A DNA stretch of 64,000 nucleotides from Auricularia sp. M13 (lineage: Eukaryota > Basidiomycota > Agaricomycetes > Auriculariales > Auriculariaceae). The translations under genes were made by a program, and so were the position numbers. How positions within the stretch are numbered: position 1 is the stretch's first letter; the number at the start of each line of letters is the position of its first letter. Positions 36,428 to 47,804 of this stretch are shown piece by piece. The stretch spans positions 8,742,001-8,806,000 of the forward strand of contig CM073193.1 in the NCBI GenBank assembly GCA_037042915.1, in the 5' to 3' direction. Under the pieces are notes generated by a model. The model was not told the DNA's origin. It worked only from the letters and a program-made list of their open reading frames with translations, and did not search any database.

Positions 36428-39400
36428 CGTGTGTCCCTCGTTCAGACTGTGCCGCGCCCGTCACTTCCTGCTGCTGCCCGCCACCGCGACTCTGCTGCTG
36501 CTGTCGCGGTTGCGAACGACGATGTCGCCATGGCACAGGACGCAGACGAGCCTCCGTCTCGCCGCGCCGGTCGTGAATCAGCTTCAACGGTCACCCAAGG
36601 CTCCGTTGGCAGAGGTTCGCTTGCGTCCCAACCGCAAGCTCAATCTGGACCTGCCGCTGCGCCCCGCCCTTCCACTTCCGCCTCTAGCGCTCGCCGCGAC
36701 TCTCTTGCCCCAGCTCGTCGCGAATCAGCTGCACCTCGCCGCGAGTCTTATCCCCCAGCGAGTCGCGAGTCGCTCGCCGCGCCCAATCAGGACGACAAGA
36801 TGACAGACACGTCCATGCCCGGTGGCTTCGATTTCGACTTCGGGAAGGCTTCAGCTCCGTCACGCCGTAATTCGGTCTTGTCGCGTCGCGAGTCGGCTGT
36901 CTCGCGCCGTGAACCCGTCACATCGCGTCGCGACTCAGTAGCGCCTGCCTTGCGCCGCGCCTCGGCCGCCGGCCCTGCGCGCACGTATGCCGACGTGTTT
37001 GACGACGACGACGATGAGGAGGAGGATGGGATGGACCTGGACGCGGCGAGCCCGAGTAGCAGGGCGAGCACGCGTCAAGGTCTCTACCCGACACTGCCGG
37101 ACGAACGGCCTGCTCCTCATCGCGAAGACGCAGACGCCATGCAAATCAGCCCCCCCGCGACCCACCGCCGGACGCCCGACGCAGAGCCGTACGAGCGTCG
37201 GCGCGGGTGCGGTGTACAGCCCGCTGAGGTCGCAGCCGCTGCGTAGCCCGGCCGTCGTCGCCCGCCGTGCGGTCAGGGTGCCAGTGCCCGCGCCTGCGCC
37301 CGAGCAGTATCAGTATGAGTACGTGCCGTCGCGCCCGAGCCGCCGTTCGAGCGTGCGCTTGCGCGCTCGCGGCCTGCTAGCCCGCAATATCCTGTTAGCC
37401 CTCAACGCGAGACCAGGTCGCGTCCCGACAGTCCGCAGTATCCCGTCGCAAGGTCGCGGCCTGCCAGTCCGCTATACACTGCGAGGTCGCGGGCTGCTAG
37501 CCCGCAATACGCGACGCGGTCGCGTCCCGCCAGTCCCCAATATTCGTACTCTCGTCCGCAGTCCCGCGCGGCAAGCCCGCTCTCACGCGGCCGTGCATCC
37601 ACGCGCCCCTCAGCCACTGGCGCTGGGCCCTCGACGTCGCGCCCGCGGAGCCGCTCGTTCGCCGCGCAACAGGAGGCGCGCGTGGACGACATGTTCGCGC
37701 GCCGTGTGAGGGACAGCAACTCGCATCGCGGCATCGAGCTCAGGCCGCACTCTACGCGCGGCGGCGGTGCGGGGTACATGGCGCCGACTGCGGCCAGCAG
37801 GAGCCGCGCGAACTCCATCTCGGTCTCGAGGCCGCCGTCGCCTGAGCGCGGGAGGGAGAGGTCGCGATCAAGGCCGCCGTCGCCCAGAGAGAGTCGAAGT
37901 CGGTCGCGCTCACGACCTGCTTCGCCTGCTCGTGATCGTGCGCGCTCGCAGAGTCGGCAGCCCCAAGCGACCCGCGCGCGTCCCGCGGAGGCAGCGCCGG
38001 CGCCCAGGAAGGAGAGGGAGCGGGGCGGATTTGCAGCGGGCACGGCGGCCAGTCGGCAGCGCGCTGCTGAGGCGAAGGAGCGGCCGCTGCGCGAGCGTAA
38101 TATGAACACGAGCAAGAGCAAGAGCCGCGAGCGCCCTCCGCCTGTGTCCAAGAGTGCCAAACCTGCGTCTACCGCCGGCCCTAAGCCTGCTGCTGCGAGG
38201 AAGCCTGCGCCCGCTCCGGTGAGCCAAGTTTCCGTTCTTACAAATCTGATGGCATGTGCTGATTTTATTGTGCAGACGGACCCCGCGCGCGCGGTGTCGG
38301 CGCGCACGGCGCCTAAGGGCATTCTCAAGCCCAAGGCGAAACCAGCTGTGACGGCGCAGGCCAAAGCGAAGGAGCGCCTGCCGCCGTCGCAGTTCAAACG
38401 CGCGCTCACTGCGCAGGATAAGGCTAGGGCGAAGCCCAAGGACGGCGGGAAGGGTAAGGAGAACGAGGGAGAGGGCATTGCGGATGTCCTTGCGAAGTAT
38501 GGCGAGAAGTTGCTCAAGGCCAGCGGGTGCGTGCTCGCCATTTTTCTTTCCTTCGAGACTCTATTAGCTTCTGACAAAGTTCATGATATGCAGGTTGGCG
38601 TGGATAGCTCAGCCCGAGCCTGAACCTCAGCCAAAATCAAACCCTCCGTCGAGCAAACGCATTGCGCCGCCGGTCCTTCCTCCTCCGCCGCCGCGCTCCG
38701 CAGACGAGGCGGACGAATCGAGCGCGGGTGAAGAAGACCACGATCCTTACAGGCCACTGACGCTGGACGATCTTTCGCCGCGCAAGAGACGGCAGGCGCT
38801 GGGCGGGCTGGAATCGCCTATGCTTCCGGCGTACAAGCGCAGTTCGGATGAGACTGTTACCGGAAGCCCCGGCAGCGAGAGGGACTACAAGAGGGCGCGA
38901 CCTCTGCCGCCGCCAAGCTCGCGCACCCCCAGCCCGTCGTCGCCGCCGAGAGGGCATCATCAGTATGACGAGCCACCGCCGAGGCCGGCGTCGCGCCAAA
39001 CGGTCCGACGGGACGACCCGCCTCCTCGGCCTGTGTCGCGCCCTGCGAGTAGACACGATGAGTCCGTGCGCTCGCGCGCTGTTTCCCGGACGGAGAGCAC
39101 CCGCTCTGCTGGGTCGCGGAGCGAGAGCCGCCGTGCGCTGGAGGCGTCGTGGGACGCGCCCGGCCATGCGAACCGGCAGCGTGTCCTGGAGAAGTTGGAG
39201 CTGGACCGGTTGCGCAAGGAGCTCGAGGCACAGGCGCGCGCGACGTTCGTGCCCGATTATGCCATAGCACCCGCGCCACCGCCCGTTCTGGTGTGTTGCT
39301 TTCTTTCTCACGTTACGACACAAGTTACTGATTCCGCTTCCCACACACAATAGCCACGTGCCAAGCCCACAGTAACGCAGCCGTTCAGCTTCGCGAGCGA

Positions 39401-39660
39401 TGCACGCGCACTGCGCGATGAATTCGAAGCGAAACGCGCACTGTAGCAGCAGCGCGAGAGCGGTAGTGTGTGCTCGTCGCATGCCTCGTCATCGCATGCC
39501 TCGTCGCGCTCGCGGTCCCACCTCCGAGCGAATCCGATGGTGCCTGTGGCGCCACACCTCGCCACGGATGTTCGCGCGCAGGAGACTTTGATTTCGGTGG
39601 CACAACCTCCGGCTACGTTCAGATCCAGTGAATTACAGATACATAACATTACTCCATCCG
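36428..39660 (+). pseudogene. Inverted, 5'-truncated copy of the left-edge Ser/Arg/Pro-rich gene
   Basis: Matches the gene at 1-3936 from 36428 (equivalent to about 2369 there) onward, in opposite orientation and with introns kept (38220-38275 and about 38528-38593). The original N-terminus of about 490 codons is missing. There is a frame change near 37157 (CCCCCCGCGACCC against CCCGCGCGCCCC) and a 10-bp loss near 37333 that restores frame; between them the original frame meets a TAG at 37244. The tail beyond the window's first copy is visible here: SPRKRRQALGG, long Pro/Ser/Arg stretches, LEKLELDRLRKELEAQ, an intron at about 39291-39354, then a TPX2-like FSFASDARALRDEFEAKR. A TAG at 39443 interrupts a frame that stays open to about 39628, possibly a GAG-to-TAG change. 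Confidence 0.75.
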
Positions 39661-40249
39661 CGGTGTTTTTTTTTCTAGTTCAGCATGTTTTGTGCGACAT
39701 AAGTGGACGTCCAGGACGATCGTCCGCGCGTGCTACAGCTCGGACGACCCTCGCATAATACTTAATGTCCCGTGCCGCCAGTTCTGCGCCTCTTGATGCA
39801 TAAACGAACTTAGTCCAGTCGTGACTCATATGGACGATATGGATTATCTGAGAAATGCAGAATGTGCTGCAGCAAGCCGCAAACCCTGAGCTAAGAACAG
39901 CGGAGTTTAAGAGCGCGTTTGAGTCCGAAGCCCTATTTGCTGCCCTCCTGATTGTGTATTTATTATTTGAGATGCTGGCTCAGAATAGTGTGTATAAATA
40001 ATTGACGAAGCATCCACATGGCATTCCGTCCTACAAACCAGATCCAGATGGCAGCAAACGCAAGGCACGGGCCACGTCGCACAGCAGTAGATGCGACGAG
40101 TCCGTCGCTGAATCCGGAAATAAGTTTGTCTGCAATGCGAACATGCGCCGTGAGCGGAGACGGACATGCCAATACCAGAATCGCGAGTTCTGAAGTGCCG
40201 GCGTAGGCTGCTCTGTGAGCGTAGCTTGTTGAAGATCGGAGCAGTTACC

Positions 40250-40470
40250 ACACCGGGGCGGGGAGCTGCGACCTCACGAGAGACGTCGCATGCAGGCGCG
40301 CGGCGTCGAGGACGGACAAGTTCTGAGGGAAAGGAGGCACAATATTGCGGCTGCGCGCTGTAGGCACCTGGGGGGAATTGCTCGACCTCTTGACATCCTC
40401 GGTGAAAATCACGGACAGAATTTCTGTGGAGAGTTTGTTCATACATAACGTTGTAGGCGTTGACCTGGTG
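40250..40470 (-). pseudogene. Possible F-box-type fragment
   Basis: Minus-strand frame with MNKLSTEILSVIFTEDVKR, which resembles the start of basidiomycete F-box domains (LPxEILxxIF). The rest does not read as a typical F-box protein, and neighbouring frames over 39.9-40.65 kb look broken. It may be a relic caught between duplicated units. Confidence 0.3.
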
Positions 40471-40867
40471 ACCAATGTCCGCCGCAAGGCAGTCCGACCA
40501 ATGGTGCATGCCCGATAGGAGTTGCTCGAAGGATTGAACACCGCCTGGCGTCCACGTCCACGGCGCGGACTTGTCGTCGCTCAGTGCAGCCAGAAAATCG
40601 CCGAGGATTAACGTCCAGAAGGCGCCATAACCTATGTGAGGGCGCATGGGCGTAATCTGCGGCTAGGTCCACATGCGAAGTCAGAGTCGGGACTCGTGAG
40701 AGCCTCGCTCAGCGGAGATACAATCGTCTGAGTCCAGTTGGAACTTGCACGCTCAAAACCAGCAGACCCTCGGCGTTACCGCGTCACTCGTCCGCCGCCA
40801 CCGGGCCACCGAATCCGGAGCACCTGAGCACGATAATTATAGCCGCGAGCACCGAGCGAAGATGCGT

Positions 40868-41555
40868 CGCCAGCAGCCCGTCACGATCAAGATCCCCTCA
40901 GGCGACGTCTGTCCCCGCAAGCCCACGATACGTCTTGCCCCAAGGTCGTTCGCCGCGCTGCGAATGCGCAAGGGTGGATGGCGGCGGGCATACAATTTGA
41001 CGGCGCACTTCGGCCCTGGAGCAGCAGCGGAACGGCAGCGCCTTGGAGGCGCGAAACGGTCAAGGCGCGTGGATCGGGACGCGCAAAGGCGTGAGCGTAC
41101 CGCGGTACAGGCGGCCAAAACTGGGCGCGGTGTCAGTACCACAGGCTATACGGCGAGCAGGAGATATGGGCACACACTTCCTCTGCGTTGACAACCGCGA
41201 AGCTGCCCACGAGGCCGATGCTTGCCACACCGACATGGTGCGTCTTGACCAGCTTGACCTACAGCGTGCATTCCATCCAAACGTAAGGCTGAGCACCAGA
41301 GTCATACACTCAGGATACACATCTGCGCACCAGAATTACGCGTCAGCTGCAGCGGGTCGTTTGAGCGGCGCTCACCGAGCGGATAAGACGTCAATATTCC
41401 GAGACGCCGGCGTTGACGCTCGCGACGAAGCTCGCCGCGAACGGCGGCGCTGCCGACGCTCACGATCAGCAGATCCCTTCTAACGCAAAGAACGATGGGG
41501 CTGGCGTACGTTTGTGCTCATGCTTCACAGCGGCAGCCTGGAACGAGAACGAGAA
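40868..41555 (-). pseudogene. Decayed 5' part of the mitochondrial carrier gene (copy 2)
   Basis: Matches carrier exons 1-6 and the start of exon 7 of the gene at 28728-30622, introns included, on the same strand. The 3' two-thirds is absent and no ATG is found at the start position (41541 region). The intron between exons 6 and 7 is shortened. Exon 1 keeps GTGAAGCAYGAG, which indicates the original frame of this exon. Confidence 0.7.
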
Positions 41556-41771
41556 GAGAAATTATTGGGAATTCACGGTCCGCTCGCTTATTTCTCGCCA
41601 TGTCCGCACCACCGCCGCCGCCGCCGACGACGACGACGACGACGACGACGCCCGTCACGGCCTTCACGCGCTGGCGCGCGCACATGAGCGCGATCCTCAT
41701 CCCCGCGAGCGAGCCGGCCGAAGACGCGTCGGCCGAGACGTTGCGCGCGCTGCGAATGATACTGTAGAATA

Positions 41772-42154
41772 CTGTACGCACACGCTCTATTACCGCGTCA
41801 CGCGTCACAGAGGTCGCGCGGTGCGGTAATAAACGCGTTTTGTCACAGGTCACAAGGAGCTCACGGTATTCAGGTGTCACAGGAGTTTCGGACCACTCGA
41901 GCTCAAATTAAGCCAAATTTTGCTTCGCCGCCCCGCAGCGGTTATTAAGGCATGAAACACTTATATTCAGGTCTTCTAAGCTGCCTCTCAGTCACCTGGA
42001 GTGGTGAGAACACTGATTTGCTTGCTTGAAAATGCTCCCTGCCTCTCGAAAGCATGTGCGATCGCGGTAATGTCACGGGTCACAAGTGGCCCATGGTAAT
42101 TGCCCCGCCATGTCACGGGGGTCAGGGTGCCGGTAATAGAGCGTGTGCGTACAG
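41772..42154. mobile_element. TA-type MITE nested in the hAT terminus
   Basis: It has a 24-bp terminal inverted repeat, CTGTACGCACACGCTCTATT plus ACCG, with its perfect complement at 42131-42154. TA dinucleotides flank both sides (41770-41771 and 42155-42156), typical of Tc1/mariner-like insertion. The interior has GTCACGGGTCACAAG-type repeats and no coding capacity. Removing it with one TA restores the hAT end TAAGGCCTAG next to its target duplication. Confidence 0.85.
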
Positions 42155-42358
42155 TAAGGCCTAGCGTGGGTATACCCGGGTGGGTATGGGTGAATGACCG
42201 TAGGTAAAACGGACTTTCAGACTGCGACCAAACCTACCCGGATACCGTACCCAGAACTACCCGCCTCACCTGGGTAGTAAACCGCGGGTAACCGCGGGTG
42301 AGCGTGGGTGAGAGCTATGTATTTATGTTCGAAGTGCGTATATACTTTTGGTACTCTA

Positions 42359-45300
42359 TTAGTCGAGTTCAATGACCTCGGTTTCCTTCGCCTTCTGCGC
42401 TGCTGCCACTGCCCGCTTCTTGCCCCCGATATACTCTGCGCATGTATCGTAGTCCTTCCACCAGGGTGTCTCAATCCAAGAACCCAGCGAGACCTTTGCA
42501 CGGAACGTCTGTGACGTGATCCCGTGCTGCAGATGGTTCACCTGCAGTCGACCGCCTGAGAACGCCCGTTCAGAATCAACTGAGGAGGCTAGTGGTGTCC
42601 GAAAGTGAGAAACGGAACCGGTTACAAAATTCTGCACATACCTGGAGCCGATAAGTAATCCAGTGCCAGTTGCGTCAGGCGCGGCCGAGTCTTGCGCTGT
42701 GCTTCCCAATACTGAAGAATGCCACCGAAGGATTTCACGACGGCGGGATCGACGGGCGGCGCATCTAGATAGGCCTCGATTGTGTCTTCGTCGGCAGCAC
42801 CTGGCGACGTCTCCAGATCGTCGGAAATGCAGTGCCATTTAGACTTCTACATTGCCCGAGTTAGCGCTGCCAACATGCAAGCCGCACGTACTCACGGGCT
42901 GTGCATTCTGACGCACACGCGGCGCCGGCACTTGTTCGGTTGCAAGGTGAGCATAGCTCTCTTCAAACCTCTTGACGACAAGAGCGCGGGCGGTGTCGAT
43001 ATCGAGTGGCTCCCACTTGTGGGTCTGGAACCACTTGAGCTTGCGATGCGGACACATAACTGCAGTCGGCATGAGGAGAGGAGGTGCGGACGAATATACA
43101 GCTACATACTGATGGCAATCCGATGAACCTCGGTGTCGTCGGTCAAGGCGTAGTACTTGCCCACGATGAGTAAAGCGGCGATGGCGGCGACACGGACAAT
43201 AGGCGCGAGGTTGTCCTTGCCGTTAGTACCGTCTTCGTCGCGGATATCGCACAGCGTGTGCTCGAGTTTCTCGATCATGGGGACCGTCTCGTGTACGAGC
43301 GGCACACCAGCTTGCGAGAACAGACGCGTAGGCTCCTCAAAGATCTGCGACTAATGTCAGTTCCCGCACACTGTGAAAATCAAGCTATGACTCACCTTTA
43401 GCACATCCTCAAGCTGACTGGCCAATTTCCACTGCGGTGTCGTCAGTGCGTACTCCTGCAGTGTGTTGTCGTTCTCAATCAGCTCCTTGACGATGTCCTT
43501 GAAGTAGATGTGAGCTGAGAGGCACGCAAGGTCCGAATTCCAGCGTGTTGGCACGCGACGCGTAAGACTGCGCATATCGCCGCCTGCCTCGCCTTTCTCG
43601 CCCGCGGTCGACGCCTCCTTGCTGCCCGCTTTCTTGACAAGCTCTTCGAACCGTTCGCGGAGCGTTGCAGAGTCGTGCACGCGTCGAGCTAACCCAGCAA
43701 TCTACGCCAAGATGCGCATGTCAGTGGGCGGTAGCAGCAGTACGAATGTGAATGCATACCTTTGTGAATAGACCCTTGGCCATGCGGCGCTCCGCATCGG
43801 ACACCGTAATGCCACGTTCCTTCGCGTGCTCAAACGCCTGCGCAAGAACGCCACTGACGGCGGCGTCGTCATGTGCGGCCTTGCCAGGGTCTATTTCAGC
43901 CTCATCGGCACATGTCATGCCATCAGCGTCAATGACGCCGTCAGCGTCGGCCAGCACCTCAACAGCCGCAGTGGAAGCATCGGATTGGCGCTTGCGCTTC
44001 ACCCCAGCTTTCACCACCACGGCCGCCTTCTTCTTTTCCACGCTGAAGAACGGAGCAAGGAAAGCCTAGACATCTGTGAGTGCCGACGGCGTGAATCTAT
44101 AGTTGCTTTCGTACCTTCGCCATAAGGTTGATGGTGTGTGGGAAGCAACGCAGGCGTGCATTTGAACCCTGGAAAGTCGATATCTGGTCCGCCAAGGCTT
44201 CAACCATTGTGTCGTTGTTGGTAGCGTTATCCGCGCAGACAGTGAGAAGCTATGAGTCATGTCAGAAAGTGAATGAACACTCATTTTACACACACCTTGT
44301 CTGCGACCCCAAAGTCCTTGAGTACACGTGCGATGCTGAGAGCAAGATATGTGCCGGTATGCCGCTGAGTCAACCTGCGAAGAATGAGTGCGGAAATCAT
44401 GGCAGAAATTTAACACATACCGCTTGAACTCCAAAATGGCGCGCCACATGCGGCCGTTTGCATACCATACGAGACAAATGCCCAAATACGATGCCACGAA
44501 CGGCGCGGTCCAGCCGTCAACGACGAGATGAACGGCCGACTGACCGAGAGACTATTGGATGATGTGAGCGGGCTATATGCGACGACAGATCAGACAAAAT
44601 GCATACCTTGAAATAGGCCTTCGCATGCTTTGACAGCTCCAGATGTATGGTGACCGTGTCGCGGGAGACCGTGCTTGGGTGGGGAAGCCTTGTGCCAGGA
44701 CGGAGCAGCTCAACCTCGTCGCGATAGAGTCGATCCGCAATCATGTTGAAGGGCCGTTTGTGGACGGCACACCGAAGCGCAATGATGACACGGTGTTTGT
44801 ACGGGCAATACCTGGACGTGACGGTGTCGAGCGACTGTTGTCCCCGCGTCTGCTGGTCGGATCGTTCGGTGCGCCCGTTGCGCTTGTCGCAGCTCCGACT
44901 AGCGGTGAGCAGGTTATGTGTGCCGCTGGAAGTGTCCGAACGCGCGCGGGTGATCGACTTGTGGTTCGCGTCGTTGTGGCGGCATGTGAACTTGAAGACC
45001 AGCCGCAACGGCCGCCCGTTACGATCCTTGCTGCGTAAGAGCGTGACCTTGTAGTGGTTGTAGGCCTTCGACGTCCAGCGGCTCCGCGCCGCGTCTGATT
45101 GCAGTTCAGTACCGAAATATACGGTGAAACAAGAACTAGTTGCACTTACCAATGATTTCCGCGTCAGTGTAGTCCCATGCTTCCTCGTCAGAAAGACTGG
45201 CAACACCTTTGGCCTTCTTGCGCCGCCGCGGAGACTCCTTTTCTGCAGGCGCAGGCGTTGGCGGAGGCTGGGGCTTTCGGGGGCTGCGCCGCAACACTGG

Positions 45301-45612
45301 GCTGCCGCTAGCGGATGCCTGGCTGCGTGTGTTCCCCGACGGCGAGTCAGCAGCAGCCGCAGATTGCACGGGTCTACGAGGCGTCGTCGGCGGAGCAGGT
45401 GGATCGGGTGCTCCTCCGGGGAGCGCGATGCGGAGCGTCAAGATCGACAGCTCATCGAGACAGAGGTCACCGATACGCTGATCATGGGACAACGGAAGCC
45501 AACGGGACGACAAATAGAGGCCAACGCGGGTCACGGGGAGCGAGTGACGCAGGGAGAGGCCTCGAACGATGTCCGAGACTGTGAACGAGTCATTCACAAC
45601 TGTCATATGCAT
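42359..45612 (-). CDS. hAT transposase with ubiquitin-like N-terminal region
   Basis: Spliced minus-strand gene. The C-terminus carries the hAT dimerisation region: SFGGILQYWEAQRKTRPRLT, LALDYLSAP, an intron, SSVDSERAFSGGRLQVNH, ending ETEVIELD with TAA at 42359-42361. The middle has the family block VPTRWNSDLACLSAHIYFK and YALTTPQWKLASQLEDVL. The N-terminal part (about 45612-45410) looks like a beta-grasp: VNDSFTVSDIVRGLSL, VGLYLSSRWLPLSHDQRIGD, LSILTLRIALPGG. It is followed by a Pro-rich linker and basic PRRRKKAK, a likely nuclear signal. No obvious break was noticed in the segments I read, so the element may be recent. Exact exon borders in 43.7-45.1 kb were not all fixed. Confidence 0.75.
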
Positions 45613-45670
45613 ATTAGTTCGTTGTGAATAGCAGCGTCGGTGAAGATGCTCACCGAGTTTCCAGGGCCGG

Positions 45671-46231
45671 CTATCGTAACCGCGAATGTAAATGACCTTC
45701 GTTGTTGAATCGGATGCCTTTGACGAAGGCCTGCACGCCCAGAGGGCTCCGGATGCGACACGGCCGAGAATGAGAAGGCCGCAGAGGGCGACGACAGCCG
45801 GCAGGCGCGATGTTGGCAGTAAACGAGCCGCAGCTGCAGCCGAAGCGGTAATTACGGCGGCAGCAGCAGAATATCGCGACGACAGGGACAGTAGCGCAGC
45901 CTTTTGAGCGAAGGGAATAACATCTAGGTATAGACTTTAGCCGTAGCAGCACGATACCGCATCGTGACGTACAATGTGATTTGCATCGCGATCGTACGCG
46001 ATGCCGAACGTTCTGCACCACAACACGACGGTACTTGTAGGCACGGACACCCCAGTGGCAGACGGCGTATGCCCAGCCCAAACGGACAGCGCGAAAGATG
46101 CCACCGGGCCAGCGAGGGAGACGGACAGCGGTACAAGGTCGGAGTCGGGAAAAGACGTGCGCGCGCGCCTCGACAGCAAGGCACAGTGACACCAGGCAAA
46201 AGAGCAAGCCCACAGCCTCGAGCCACGCCAT
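45671..46231 (-). CDS. Possible upstream ORF of the hAT element
   Basis: Open frame from ATG 46231 with a hydrophobic start, MAWLEAVGLLFCLVSLCLAV, which looks like a signal or membrane segment. Another frame in the same stretch has further hydrophobic segments and leads to KVIYIRGYDSRPWKL, which could be the first strand of the ubiquitin-like domain of the transposase. This may therefore be a spliced 5' part of the transposase gene or chance. Confidence 0.3.
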   Translation of the reverse strand: MAWLEAVGLLFCLVSLCLAVEARAHVFSRLRPCTAVRLPRWPGGIFRAVRLGWAYAVCHWGVRAYKYRRVVVQNVRHRVRSRCKSHCTSRCGIVLLRLKSIPRCYSLRSKGCATVPVVAIFCCCRRNYRFGCSCGSFTANIAPAGCRRPLRPSHSRPCRIRSPLGVQAFVKGIRFNNEGHLHSRLR

Positions 46232-47251
46232 GCTGGGGTGTTTTTGAGACGAAGGCAGAACTATGAACAACTTGGCCTTTTATAAATTTCCGTTATCATA
46301 CCAACATGATCCCGCCGTGATCCCTGGGATGAAAAATCTGCAATATGATGACATGGAAACCTGCTGAATGACGCATTTTTATTCCATAGCATTCCATGGA
46401 ATTTGCCCAGAGTTTCAGGTGCTGTTGGCCATCACAGGGATATATTGTTGTGGGAACACTTGGGTACTCGCGGGTGGAATACGTTATGTCCGACCTCTGA
46501 CCAACCCTACCCGGGTGAGATACCCAGGTTACCCGCTACCCGTTTACGAATACCCGGGTGATACCCGGGTGCAACCCGGTTGGGTGTGTCACCCGCGGTA
46601 CGGTCACCCACGCTAGGCCTTACTGTAGAAGGACTTAGAGCTCATGCATTCCTCGCCGCTCGTCATATTCCTACGAAAGCACCTCGCGCTCAGGGGCTGC
46701 GCTGCCTCCAACCCATATCCTGTGTGCGCCCTGCGACGCAGCGCGCGCCGACGGATTTGGCCCCCCTACGGGCACGACATCACTTTGCCAAATCCGATTT
46801 ATGAGCAAGAAGCATATGGAGGATACCTTGGCGCATGAAGTTATTCATCTGTTCGACCATTGTCGGCTTAAAACTGACTGGCACAACTTGCAGCATGTCG
46901 CCTGCTCCGAGGTGCGTCTTTCTGTGAATTTGCAGCGCTGCCCGCGTTTTGAGCTTTTTACCTTGGGCTATGTAGATTCGCGCTGCAATCTTGAGCGGTG
47001 ACTGCAGATTCGGACGCGAAATAGATCGCGGAAACTTCAGGATAACAAAACAGCACCAGGCGCGTCCTTCCTTCTACATCTCACTCTCACAATCCCATGC
47101 TGACGTCGTGATTTGCGGCTTAGGCATGCGTAAAAAGACGAGCGCTTCTGTCGCTCAAAGGCCACCCGAATTGCCCGGACGACGCCACGGCGGAGCGTGC
47201 CCTCAACGAAGTCTGGGAATCATGTTTCGCCGACACGCGTCCGTTCGACTA

Positions 47252-47804
47252 GGTTCGCATGCCGTCTCCCTCATATCATATCGTTCTGACACAGAGTGGA
47301 TAGATCTATTGAGAATATTCATTGTTATTTTATAGAGGAGAGCTTGAGCACAACTCGCATTTGGATTGCAAACCGACAGCACGTCTCTCGCGAAGCGAGC
47401 GTGACGTCCGTGTTCAATTGGGGACCGTCTTGGGGCTTGGCCAGACGCAAAAGGATTTTCAAGGTTACGCGCCAACTACAGACTACAGGTCGACTACCCG
47501 CTTTCCGCAGAGAGATGGCCGCCGAGGCAGTCGTGTTGTGAGTATCCTTGTGGCCAATCGGGTTCCTGACGGTATAGCATTTCTCAGGCTTGCGCACCCC
47601 GACGATCACGTCGTACAAAGTACTATCTGAGTCGTGCTTCGTCTGGCGATGCGTACAGTATCTTATTTGCCATGCTTCTGGGCCATGAACTCCGGACGCA
47701 CGGCTGCTTCCTGAACCACATTCCAATTTACATGCAAAATCCCAAACTGGCACAATTGAGCAAGAGGAGATCGGCGCTACATGGATGCGTGGGCAATGTA
47801 CTCT
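47252..47804. other. Spacer of unit 2
   Basis: Copy of the ATP23 to DUF2235-WD40 spacer seen in unit 1. No gene is recognised. Confidence 0.5.

Larger units (their letters stand above)
41770..46622. mobile_element. hAT DNA transposon, apparently autonomous
   Basis: Terminal inverted repeats are TAAGGCCTAGCGTGGGTA and its complement, fitting the YARNG rule. An exact 8-bp target duplication CTGTAGAA lies at 41762-41769 and 46623-46630. Subterminal regions on both sides are packed with ACCCGGGT/GGGTAACC words, as is usual for transposase binding in this superfamily. The transposase gene is on the minus strand. The left terminus is interrupted by a 383-bp MITE placed exactly in the first TA. Confidence 0.9.
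41600..47251 (+). pseudogene. ATP23 copy 2, split by a hAT transposon
   Basis: The 5' part (41600-41769) encodes MSAPPPPPPTTTTTTTTP and AETLRA. The 3' part (46631-47251) resumes with MHSSPLVIFLRKHLAL. The HExxH motif survives (LAHEVIHLFDHC), as do SGDCRFGREIDRGNFRITKQ and NEVWESCFADTRPFD, here followed directly by TAG. Besides the 4.85 kb insertion there is a 6-nt in-frame gain (LE) before MHSS and a 2-nt loss near 46711 relative to copy 1 (AACCCATATCC against AACCCGCATATTC), which breaks the frame before the Cys-rich block. So decay is not due to the transposon alone. Confidence 0.85.

Noticed and set aside
39907-40647. Single protein over the whole 246-codon minus-strand frame
   Set aside because: The only family-like stretch (NKLSTEILSVIF) is in a different frame; the long frame itself has no recognisable feature.
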